A DNA stretch of 64,000 nt from Berberis thunbergii (taxonomy: Eukaryota > Streptophyta > Magnoliopsida > Ranunculales > Berberidaceae), in NCBI GenBank assembly GCA_003290165.1, contig QNQO01008317.1:30598-94597 (forward strand), given 5' to 3'. Made by a program: the position numbers and the translations under genes. A model generated the notes under the pieces. The model was not told the origin of the DNA. It did no database searches and worked only from the letters and a program-made list of their open reading frames with translations. Each line of letters opens with the position of its first letter. Within the stretch, counting starts at the first letter, position 1. Positions 10,794 to 19,987 of this stretch are shown piece by piece.

Positions 10794-11639
10794 ACCGGGT
10801 TACGAAGGATGCTACAATCATAAAAACAACGAAAACAAGTTTTCAAGCCTGTGAACAAACAATCTAATGTCCCTATGACGGATGGGGGTGGAATAATATT
10901 GGTGCTAAAAATTTGAATGGCAAAGAAGTTCTTGATGAACAAGGAAAGGAGGACGGTTTGGAGCAAGTAAATGATAATAGACACAAAACTTCTTCTTCTG
11001 GAACTATAATTCCTAATGATAACAGGAACGTGGGGGTTATAGGGACTGAAATACTTAACGCCAGTCACGATGAAGAATAGCTTGGCTGCCTTGATGGTAG
11101 AAGACGGTGAAGTGGATAAAACAGCAAGCATGGGACGATCAGCAGGAGGTACTCCAGACAGCAAGGAGATCAAACACTTTGGTAGTTTGACACTCAAGGC
11201 ATTGTTGGAGGCGGGATACTCAATTACTGGAGCAAAGAAGGCGTTGATGAATTCGAGCTCTCCATAAAAAAATTTGGGAGAGCGCCTATGTGCAAGGTTC
11301 CATTTGATGATTCATCGATGTGGTGAATAGGCAATTTCAAAAGAAAAGAATGGTGAAGTTGATAAACAAGACATTCTTTCAAGCAGAGGTGTAAACGAAG
11401 GTGTAGGGGTGAGGATTTTGAAAAGAGAAGGTTCCTCAGATAATGAAGGTGAAGACAAGGCCAAACAGGTCCCGAAGACAGGATACCACTCAGATGATGC
11501 AAAATCCAAGAAGTCGAGAAGGTCTGAAACAGATCTTTTTATTTTTTAAGCTCGCATGGGATGAGATGGAGATGCACCAGATATAGTTGTTTCTGACGAT
11601 TGACAAAATTATGTTCTAGAATGCTCAGAGTGTTGGTAA

Positions 11640-12810
11640 TAGGGCAATCCGATGTAGGTTTAAAAATCTTGTTAAAGACTTTAAGGTCAGGCTTTTGGCA
11701 ATAGCAGAACCAATGATTACTGTAGAGAGATATATGGAGATCAGAAGTAAAATTTGTCTTCCTTTGTTTACTTCAAATGAAGAATGCGGTGAGAAAATAT
11801 GGGTGTTTTGGGATAATGACTTGCAAGTGGATGTTGTGAACAATTTTGATCAAAGCATCCATTGCAAGGTGATGGTGTTGAGTACGGGTCATTCTTTTTT
11901 GTTTCTTTTGTATATGCTAAGTGTACCTTGCAGGAGAGACGGGTCCTTTGGGAGTATTTGGAAATTTTCGAATTGTGTTTGTCGGAGCCCTGATTGGTAG
12001 GTGGTGACTTTAATGTCATCCTAGAGGGATCAAAAAAATTATGAGGAATGTATCCTATTTTTCCGCCATGGAGAAGTTTGCCAGTTGTATCTCTACTTGT
12101 GGTCTTCTTGAGCTTGGATTTGTTGGTCCTAAGTACACATGGGGATAACAGGATGTGGGCTAGGTTGGACAAATTTATGGTCAATTTGGAATGGATGACA
12201 GCAATGCAGAACACAGGGTAGTGCGTCTTTTGAGAACCTGTTCGAATCATGCGCCATTATTAATTTCCATTCCTGTGACGAGAAGGGCATGTATGTTTCC
12301 ATTTAGATTTCAAAGAATGTGAACTACTCATGGTGAATTCCTTAATTTTGTTGATAGTCAGTAGAATCTAACTTGCCCATGTTTGGGGGCCATGGAACGG
12401 GTGAGTTTTAAACTAAAAAATATGAGATTAAAACTCAAGTCTTGGAATTATGTGGTTTCGATATATATATTTAGTAATTTGAGAAGGCTTGAAGATGAGA
12501 TTCAACAGTTGGAGTTCAGCTTCCTCCAAGGATGGGATGTAAATGATAGTGTTAATTTGAATAAGTGTCAGGCAGAATATAAATTATCTTTAGCAAAGGA
12601 AGAAATTTATTGAAAGCAAAAATTTGGGGAAAATGAATTAAAATAAGGGGATGCATGTACAAAGTTTTTTTTCACCTCGGTAAAAGCCAAGCAAAAAAAA
12701 AGGTTAATTACAGAGACATCGAGACCAAATGGGGTTCAGATTACGGACCCTAAGGATATTTTGTTGGAAACTAATAATTTTTTCTAACACTTGATGACAT
12801 CTGAGTGGTG
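11640..12810 (+). pseudogene. LINE-1 ORF2 N-terminal endonuclease region (broken)
   Basis: The codons for G-G-D-F-N-V-I-L at 12000-12023 are the metal-binding motif of the APE-type LINE endonuclease. They are followed by a region like 'FASCISTCGLLELGF' and 'GPKYTW' (about 12070-12145), typical downstream endonuclease landmarks. The frame then passes through 12383-12613 (coiled, Lys/Glu-rich linker) toward an absent RT. Several stops and frameshifts occur. Confidence 0.7.
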
Positions 12811-12848
12811 TAGAAAAATCAAGAACTTCTAGATTGTATTCCCCAAAT

Positions 12849-13290
12849 TATAGTGTTCTTGACTTTTGGCCAACTTATGTGTTCGATCGAGACCAATTCT
12901 TAAATTCATTAAAAAACAAAAGTTGTAATACTCTGAGTTATCTAATAAACACAACTTGAAAATATTTTGAAATGAGCAAGTTATGGTCATTTTACAAAAG
13001 TCGCGCAAAACTATCCAAAAAATTTATGTTCGCAGAGTGCACTATGAGGTATCTGAAATTCCTATTTGCATTGATTTCCTCGCAGTGCACTCTGCGAACA
13101 GACATTTTTTTGGACAATTTTGCACAACTTTAGTAAAATTGTCATAAATTGTTCATTTCAAAACATTTTCAAGTGATTTAAGTTGCATTTATTAGATAAC
13201 TTAGAGTACTACAACTTTTGTGTTTTGATCAACTTGAGAATCGGTCTCGATCGAGCACATAAGTAGGCCGAAAATCAGGAATACTATCCC
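12849..13290. repeat. Long imperfect palindrome (foldback element), arms about 190 bp
   Basis: The left arm 12849-13042 is the inverse of 13078-13290. The centre carries GTTCGCAGAGTGCACT and its inverse. I found no convincing target-site duplication, so the class is open (foldback or MULE-like MITE). Confidence 0.75.
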
Positions 13291-13470
13291 GTTTTCAATG
13301 CAAGACATATTTGCGCGACTATATTAAAATAACCATAACTTTCTCATTTCAAAACATATTGAAGTGATTCAAGTTGGGTTTATTAGATACCTTAGATTAC
13401 TACAACGTTTGTGTTTTGATGAGTTTGAGAATCGGTCTCAAGTGAGGGTTAAAAGTGGTTCGAAAGTTAC
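13291..13470. repeat. Third copy of the palindrome arm, direct orientation
   Basis: 13308-13450 repeats the right arm ('aaccataactttctcatttcaaaacat' type sequence, split here by small changes) in the same orientation, directly behind the palindrome. Confidence 0.7.
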
Positions 13471-14149
13471 CATGTTTTTCATTTTTTCGTTTTGAGTTTG
13501 GGTTTGTTTGTTATGTTATTGAGTTTAGTATTAAGGATTTCGTTTGAGAGTTTTCGAGGGAGAGGGAGGAGATTTGCAAGAGATTTGAGTGTGGGGAGAG
13601 ATTTGCAAGAGATTTCGAATAGGAGAGGGACGAACCATTGTCGATTTGAATGGTGAGGGGGAAAATGGATGATTTTTGTTTATATAGGTGGTGTGAGAAA
13701 GAAAGTAGCTGGTGTGGGAAAGTAGAATAATGTGATAGAAAGGAAATGGTGGTGTGGAGTAGTCGCTGCCAAAGAGAATAGGTAACACCTTTTGGCCTAG
13801 CTAGTAATTAAGATGTGAGTCAAGAATTTCCTAAATTTTCATTTGTATGAAGTCATGGTTATGAACTAATGTGAAAATAAGTTGAAATTGGGAGTTTTGA
13901 TGTACTACTTGCAACTTTCGAAATTAAGAAATTTGTGAATCAAAATACGAGAATTGCATTACATTTTGAAAAAAAAGGTCAATTCACAATGATAAATACT
14001 ATCATCGCTACATTAAATGATTGAATGATTCTTCATCCTCCATTCAAGTCTATCAAGAAATGTCCTTACATTCTGTTTAATTAATTATTTATTTATGTTA
14101 GAAATGTTTTTGAACAAATACAAATTGTTCTTCTATGTCTTTACAGTGG
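13471..14149. other. Spacer with no recognised gene
   Basis: Two copies of GAGATTTGCAAGAGATTT lie near 13570-13615. A minus-strand Pro/Ser-rich open frame (13531-13788) has no domain and is considered chance. Confidence 0.3.
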
Positions 14150-14574
14150 CATTATGCTGGTACAAATTGGTGCACATTCTTTCACTTTTGATCGTGTATA
14201 CGGAAACAGCGGTTCTCCATCAACTTTGATGTTTGAAGAATGTTGTTCCACTTGTTGATGGTTTGTTCCATAGATATAATGCCACTGTTCTTGTTTATGG
14301 TCAGGTAAATGTTTTACGAATCTTTTGTTGAGTTCTAATCAGACAATTTTCATACTTGATCTCATCACCGATGTTGTTTATTAACATGCATTGTTCTTCA
14401 TATTGGTTCTGGAAAAACATATACAATGGGAACTGGTTATAGAGATAGTTACTAGAAACGTGTTACCCTCCAAGTCATGGATGCAATATTCAACAAGATT
14501 GAAACTCAGAGACATGAAGCTGAATTCCAGTTATATGTTTCCTTCATTGAGTTAGTTGAAAAGTCGAATTCTTT
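14150..14574 (+). pseudogene. Kinesin-4 (KIN-4/FRA1-type) motor-domain fragment
   Basis: The first exon-like piece (about 14158-14304) reads V-Q-I-G-A-H-S-F-T-F-D-R-V-Y-G-N-S-G-S-P-S and, after a frameshift, LVDGLFHRYNATVLVYGQ, then a GTAAAT donor. The second piece (about 14400-14574) has the nucleotide-binding P-loop GSGKTYTMGTG and a region like VMDAIFNKIETQ...VSFIEL. Kinesin-4 motors of plants move on cortical microtubules. Here only part of the motor survives, with a frameshift near 14240 and an internal TAG after YRDSY, so it is a dead fragment. Confidence 0.85.
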
Positions 14575-15533
14575 CACTTTCCTATTTTCACTTTTAAAGT
14601 ATCATAATTACTAGAATTTTTTTTCTTGAAGCAATTAATGCATGTTTAAGATCCTAGATTATAAATAAATGGGAAGATTTTATCTATGTCAAATTTCATT
14701 TTGTGTAATCTATTTTTCATTTATTAGTTGTTCGGTTCATTTAGTCATATTAATAAATAAAAAAATGTATGTTGCCTTCATAGTCTTTTGAATTTGGATA
14801 TCCATTGGTATATAGAAGACAAAGTAAAAAAGTAATTGCAACTGAGTCCTTAGTCATACTTTCTATACTTGAGTTGTCTACGTTTCCAATTTTGATAAAA
14901 CAATAGAAAAAATAATCGACATTAAAGGGTAGATAAGATGAGATTCTTCCTTTCTCGTCTATTGGTCTCCATGTCGAACATCATTTCAGTCCACTGTGCC
15001 TATAGCTTTACCTATCCGTTGTCAGACCTTCACATAGAAACGATATTGTCATCATTGCTTAAAGCTCTAGTTAGTATTCATTTTAACTTTTATTGTCATA
15101 CTTGTCCTCAATGAATTCATAGTCATGCATTTTTCATCTAACTCCTAATTGGATTTAACCTATTAACTCACATCATCAATGTCTTTAATTTTTCACTATG
15201 TTCTCATTTTTTTTTGTGATTCCTCAATGCAGGGAGAATATGATCAGTGACGAACACCAAAGCTTGTGGAGCATTTCGTACTTCAGTTTCTTTTAAGCTA
15301 ACTAGCTAGTCATTGTACAACTTCAGTTTTTGTTGTTAAATGTTAGCATTGACAATATATAACAATTTAATTTGTAGTTTTCTTCCGGACCATGTAATAT
15401 TGATTCTGAAATGAAATTAAGGTCTCTCTTGATGTATGGTGATGGTATCCACTGAGTTTAGTGTCATTTATATTTGAGTCTAGAAGGTTTGCACATGTTT
15501 GATGGATTTCCTGCACCCAATATAAAAAGAAAA
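14575..15533. other. Spacer, possible intron remnant of the kinesin fragment
   Basis: It is AT-rich with no further kinesin motif found. A TGCAG-bounded segment at about 15230 could be an exon edge but carries nothing recognisable. Confidence 0.3.
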
Positions 15534-15882
15534 CACTACAGGTTGAAAAATGTTTTTTTTATTAAAAAAAAAAGGATTATCAATGGGAATTAGCGGCAGT
15601 TATAACTGTCGCAGTGTGTTCATGGATTTTAGCAGCGATTGATAATCGTCGCTAAAAAAACTAAAAAGTATATGGTTAAGCAGGTTTTGTCGACGGTTGT
15701 AACTGTCGCTATATGGTATTTAGCGACGGTTATGTCAGCGGTTGCTGAAAATTGTCACTGAATACCCTAGTGATGCCTTTATTAACTGCGGTTGTTTAAT
15801 CGATGTTGTATTATGTAGCTACGGTAATAACCGTCGCTAAATACATTTTTCACTGTCGCTAAAATACAGTTTTCTTGTAGTG
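15534..15882. mobile_element. Small non-autonomous CACTA element (349 bp)
   Basis: It starts CACTACAGGTTG and ends TTTTCTTGTAGTG. Flanking triplets are AAA and AAT, an imperfect duplication. The interior repeats AGCGACGGTT and its inverse, the motif that also fills the 5.7-kb CACTA element, so the two are probably relatives. Confidence 0.8.
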
Positions 15883-16575
15883 AATGCGGCGTAAAATCAT
15901 CGATTAATCGCAATTTGGGGTTTGATCCAACCAAATTGGGTGAAATTGGTTGGGGTTTAGCGGACACCAATTAATCAACGAGTCAACGATTAATTGCCTA
16001 GCCGACTCACCGATTTATCGATATGTATAAAAAAAAACCTAAACTCCCGAAGAAGAGATAAGGAAAAGATCTCTGGATGGTGACGACGACTAGATCTCTG
16101 GCTCTGGAAGGCGACGACAATGACGATCTCTATCTCTCTCGGTGTCTTTTTTCCTCCCTTCCTTCAAACCAAATCAAAAAGGTATGTACCACGTCAACCC
16201 TAATTTCTCTCTTCCCTCGCCGCCCAATCCCAATCCCACTCGACTTCCCTTCTGTGTAGAATTCATATGGACTAGGGGAGCTTGTTGATTGAGGTTGTTT
16301 GTAATGATATGGATTTTGGTGATTGAGGTTATTTGTAGTAGGATAGGTAAGTTGGTTCTTCTTGTTAAGTTTGACATCTATTTTGCTTCTGAATGTTTGT
16401 CTTGGTAGCTTGACTGTTAAAACAATCTACAATTTTATTTTAGTTTCTTTTTGTAATCTATGACTATGATTAAATTTAAAAAATATATACTTTTAAAATT
16501 TGACTGATTAAACCCGATTAATCTCGTTTAATCGTAATTTGATCCTGGACCGCGCTGCAACCGCTTTCCGATTTA
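15883..16575. other. Spacer with inverted CGATTAATCG-type motifs and a short open frame
   Basis: Motifs CGATTAATCGCAATTTGG (about 15900) and ATTAATCTCGTTTAATCGTA (about 16515) bracket the stretch and may be subterminal sequence of an unclassified DNA element. The open frame at 16077-16259 has a possible splice donor AAAAG|GTATGT near 16182, but the protein is not recognisable. Confidence 0.25.
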
Positions 16576-16589
16576 ACTGCATAGTTGAA

Positions 16590-16900
16590 GATATGCCAAT
16601 GAAGGGGATTCCGAAACTGTATGATTCAAACGGACTCAATGTTGGTGAATCAATGGTTCTTTAGAGAAATAATGGTCCATTGGTACCTCCACAACCGGTG
16701 GGAAGAGATTTGGGAAGTTAGAAATTTGTTAGTGTGTCATTGTATGCATATCTATTGAGAATCTAATGTGGTGGCAGATTCCTTGGCATGTTTAGCTCAG
16801 GAAGAGAGGATAATAAGAAATTATGATTGGGACTCACTCCCAAATAAACCGAAGTCTTTAATTATGTTAGACATGAGGAAAACAGGTTACATATAAGAAG
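16590..16900 (+). pseudogene. LINE RNase H (RVT_3-type) remnant
   Basis: The D-S and A-D-S-L-A landmarks of the RNase H fold are visible (about residues TDS and NVVADSLACLA), with an internal stop before ESNVV and another after the K-T-G-Y-I that follows. In intact LINEs this domain trims the RNA strand during reverse transcription. It is non-functional here. Confidence 0.65.
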
Positions 16901-17393
16901 AGTTTGATTTAGGCGTGCATGGTGATGTGGTGCGGAGGTAGTTTTTGGGCAGGAAGAAGGGATGCTCAGGGGGTCTGTTGGACTGTAAATTATGCTTTTG
17001 TTTTGTCCAAGACTTCCCCTGTTTCCAGCATGATTGAGAGGAGTTTTTGCCTGCAGTGATGGACGCTAGAAGAACATGTGATTTTTCAGGTTCTGGGTGC
17101 ATTTCTTTCTTGTTGTTTCGTGTTGGGTTTGGCCAATTTTCTTGGAGCAGTTTAGGGACAACATTCATGTTCTTGAATTGGGGCAACACTCAAGGTTTTT
17201 GGGACAGATTCCACGGTTTTGCAGTCTGCTTATGGGACGTCCAGACATGGGCGTACCTACTAAGGGGCCAGGGGGGGCAGTTGCCCCCCCTTCAACTTTT
17301 AAAATATTTTTAGTATATATATTTTAGTCTTAAAAATCGATTATATAATGTAGAATACAATATGTTAACTGTTTATGAAAATATTTAAACATG

Positions 17394-17465
17394 TCTTTGT
17401 TGGTGTAGTGGTTGGAGGTTTATCACTTTTAGTAAAAGACCTGAGTTCGATACTCTTCGAGTGCA
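17394..17465 (+). ncRNA. tRNA-like segment within the hAT element
   Basis: TGGTGTAGTGG (17401-17411) matches a Pol III A box and GAGTTCGATACTC (17443-17455) resembles a B box, at tRNA-like spacing. The stems are not intact, so it is a tRNA-derived relic rather than a tRNA gene. Confidence 0.5.
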
Positions 17466-17785
17466 TTTTTTATTTTATTTTCAATGCAATTTTATTAGTA
17501 ATTGCAAACATTAAAAAATGTTTAGTTTAATAAAAATTTATTAACATTAAATAAATGAATTGTTTTTCACAAGTAATATTAAACCCCTAACAAAAAATAT
17601 TTAAAATTAATATATAAAATAATAACGATAGAATTCAATGAAAATATATACCATTAGCCAACTCGTATAAAATTTGTGCCTCATATAAACTATTTTTTCT
17701 TTGAAATTGTATTATGATCATATTAGATTCGCAAATTTCAATTTTTTTTAGCTTCACCTAGAACTTATCATAATTATTTTGTGAT

Positions 17786-17965
17786 TCTCAATTCTAGACA
17801 ACCAGGCTTTATAGCCATTTTTTGGTCAGGTTTTAAGTTTTTTACATTTCTATCCCTTCTATAGATAACGTTTGTGATTGTATTTTAAAGAGAATGGGTA
17901 AAAGTGTAAAAATGCTCTAGCCTGGCCAAAAAATGGCTTTAAAGTCTGGCTGCCTAGACAAACTC
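17786..17965. mobile_element. MULE-type MITE (180 bp) nested in the hAT element
   Basis: The perfect 9-bp duplication TTTTGTGAT is at 17777-17785 and 17966-17974. The ends read inward as TCTCAATTCTAG and GAGTTTGTCTAG, the same terminal style as the MITE at 3026-3211. The halves are inverted copies (AGCCATTTTTTGG and inverse). Confidence 0.88.
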
Positions 17966-18367
17966 TTTTGTGATATTAGTTATATATTCTAGTTATTATG
18001 CTTGTTTGCTCTTTGCTAAGGTTATCAATAGTGACCTTATTTTGGCTTAAAATTGTATTTTTTATAGTTGAATTTTTTTTATTAGTTACTAGTTTCGGTA
18101 AAAAAAAATTTGGTTTTACCATTGATAACTACTATTATCAACTAATAAGTATTTTCCATTTCGCCCCATTTCGACTAAAATCCTTGGTCCGCCCCTGCGT
18201 CCAGATATGTTTTGTTTTTTATGCGCAAGCTGGCAGTTTACAAATAGTCTGAATTTTTATTTCTATGAGCTTATTTGCTTTGAGCTTTATTTTGTCTTGA
18301 TAGGCCATTTAGATGGTTTAAGTGCTTTGATGCTTGGCTTTTAGGGCTAGCCCCTGGGTTGTCAGGT

Positions 18368-18612
18368 TTTTTTGTTTGGGTTTTGAGTATTTTGGTGAAT
18401 TAGGGCCTAGTTCTCAATTTGTTATGTTTGATTTTGAGTTTTTTTGGTGAATTAGGCCAGGCCCTAAGCTTTCAGTTTCTTTCTCCTAGGTTTTTTGTTT
18501 GGGTTTTGAGTATCTTGGTGAATTAAGGCTGGCCTCTAGTTCTCAATTTCTTATGTTTGATTTTGAGTTGTTTTGGTGAATTAGGACATGGCCCTAAGCT
18601 CTCAGTTTCTTT
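18368..18612 (+). repeat. Two-copy tandem duplication (about 122 bp) in the LINE 3' UTR
   Basis: TTTGTTTGGGTTTTGAGTAT begins each unit (about 18372 and 18494), followed by 'ttggtgaatta-gg-c' and 'ccctaagct-tcagtttctt' phrases. Confidence 0.8.
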
Positions 18613-18765
18613 ATCGGATGAAGTCGTAATGTACCCTCAACATGTGTAAAATCTTTTGATCGAGTAATAAAGGTTTGATATTCCACAGCTGCCTCTCTTT
18701 TCTGGAGGGCATTCCATATAAAAATGCTATCAACACACAAAAAATGCTATCATATAGTTGGTGGT

Positions 18766-19075
18766 CACTACACCAAATTGACATTTTTGTAACAATCCCA
18801 AAAACAGTAACATCTTTTAGCTATAACAATCCACAAAGCAATTTTACACATTTTCACAAACAAAGTGATTTAATAATTGTATCACCACAAATAGTATCGG
18901 CTGACAAGTGATGTTATTCATGGTGATCTAATTTATTGTATCACTTTTTTTGTGTAGCTATTTTTTATTTTGTTAACTAAATTTAGTCTTGACTTAAAAT
19001 TGTTTGGTGGATTGTAATAGCTTAAAAGTGTTACTATTTTTTAAGTTGTTACAAATATGCCAATTTGGTGTAGTG
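18766..19075. mobile_element. CACTA-type MITE (310 bp)
   Basis: It begins CACTACACCAAATTG and ends CAATTTGGTGTAGTG, a 15-bp perfect inverted repeat. Flanks are GGT and GGC, a two-of-three match. The interior has 'gtaaca(a)' motifs in both orientations and no coding sequence. Confidence 0.85.
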
Positions 19076-19571
19076 GGCACATAACATTTAGATATAAAAA
19101 TGTTATTAACACAAAAAAAAAAAAAAAAAATGAACCGCACACTTTTTTATTTTATTTTTTATGTGAAGGTGATGAGTTCAAGTCTCGACCCCCAACCCCT
19201 TTTATTTTGAATTTCTCTCTAGTCTCTTCATTTTCTCCATTTTTATCAAAACTCAAACCCATCGTCTCCTCTCAGTTTGTCGTCCCCAAATCATTGGTTA
19301 AAGGTACTTAGCAGAAAAGGTAAGATCTCATTTCCTCTCTTGTTTCGTTGCTTCTCTCTTCATTCAATCTCTCTCATTTGAGTTTCTCTCTTGTTACAAA
19401 CGATCAGATCTCTGAGTTCGTGATTGCTTTTCATCGATCTCAGATCTCTTCTGAAGACACACACAAATCGTTCATTCATTCGAGATTGCGACAACTCAAC
19501 TTCTCTAGTACCAAATTGTTCGTTCGTTTTCTATCCACAAATCATAGGTAAGCAATTCAAAACCTTGTTCG
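19076..19571. other. Spacer with poly-A tract; host DNA left of copia element 1
   Basis: A 19-base A run at about 19113-19131 follows a copy of ATATAAAAATG(C/T)TAT(C/T)AACAC also present near 18715. The open frames at 19057-19311 and 19348-19551 are Ser/Phe-rich and resemble pyrimidine-rich untranslated DNA. No gene is assigned. Confidence 0.3.
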
Positions 19572-19858
19572 TGTTGGCAACGTGGTTTTTCTAATTTATG
19601 TAAACCCACGTTTATTTCATTATTTGTTTTGTTTTGTGTTTACTTAGTCTCCTATTATGTAAGTGGTTGTTAATGAATGGAACACTTTTTAGTTCATGGA
19701 TGAAGTGGTCGTAGTAGTAGTCCTTTCTTATAGGAGTCATGGGTGTGGGTTGTTAATAAGATTTTATGTATTTAAGGGGTCTGATGTAATTGGATCTAAA
19801 AGTAATAAAATCAAGCATTTTATCTTGCAATATTTCTTTCATTATATTTATGTTAACA
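19572..19858 (+). repeat. 5' LTR of copia element 1
   Basis: 287 bp, TGTTGG...TTAACA. It is slightly longer than the 3' copy because of an extra 'gtttttctaatttatgtaaacccac' segment near 19583 that the 3' copy lacks. Confidence 0.9.
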
Positions 19859-19859
19859 G

Positions 19860-19871
19860 TGGTATTAGAGC
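19860..19871 (+). promoter_or_regulatory. Primer-binding site, initiator Met-tRNA type
   Basis: TGGTATTAGAGC differs by one base from the canonical TGGTATCAGAGC, where minus-strand DNA synthesis starts. Confidence 0.85.
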
Positions 19872-19987
19872 AACAACGAGAGGAGTGTGGTTAAAGAGGG
19901 AAAGAGAGAAAGTAGGGCAGAAAAACAAATAGGGGAGTGAAACGGTGAGTATTATCCTCTGAGTCAAAAAAACAATTTGCAGCAGCA

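Larger units (their letters stand above)
9880..12810 (+). mobile_element. Head of decayed L1-type LINE (LINE-1): ORF1 and endonuclease
   Basis: A plus-strand LINE is recognised by a DUF4283 plus CCHC ORF1 followed by an endonuclease region. Reading frames shift and stop many times. Reverse transcriptase is not found here: similarity stops near 12810, before the RT domain. A matching LINE tail (RNase H and 3' UTR) occurs on the same strand from 16580, so this may be one element whose middle was lost or replaced. The 5' end is not sharply defined. Confidence 0.7.
17246..18197. mobile_element. Non-autonomous hAT element (952 bp)
   Basis: The perfect 8-bp duplication CGTCCAGA at 17238-17245 and 18198-18205 is the length expected for hAT. 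The terminal inverted repeats are CATGGGCGTACC (left) and CAGGGGCGGACC (right, read inward). A GGGGGGCAGTTGCCCCCC palindrome sits near the left end. There is no transposase. It carries a tRNA-like segment and a nested MULE MITE. Confidence 0.88.
16580..18670 (+). mobile_element. LINE-1 tail: RNase H remnant plus 3' UTR, interrupted by a hAT element
   Basis: Codons at about 16755-16900 give ESNVVADSLACLAQEE, the C-terminal RNase H signature of plant L1 LINEs, preceded by TDSMLVNQWF-like sequence near 16620. The 3' UTR runs to 17245, is split by the hAT element 17246-18197, resumes at 18206 and ends near AATAAAGG (18667). It lies on the same strand as the LINE head at 9.9-12.8 kb. Confidence 0.65.

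Noticed and set aside
19348..19551. Possible first exon of a host gene left of copia element 1 (with a GTAAG-like donor near 19548)
   Set aside because: The peptide is Ser/Phe/Leu-rich with no homologous continuation on the far side of the element, so it is not supportable as a gene.
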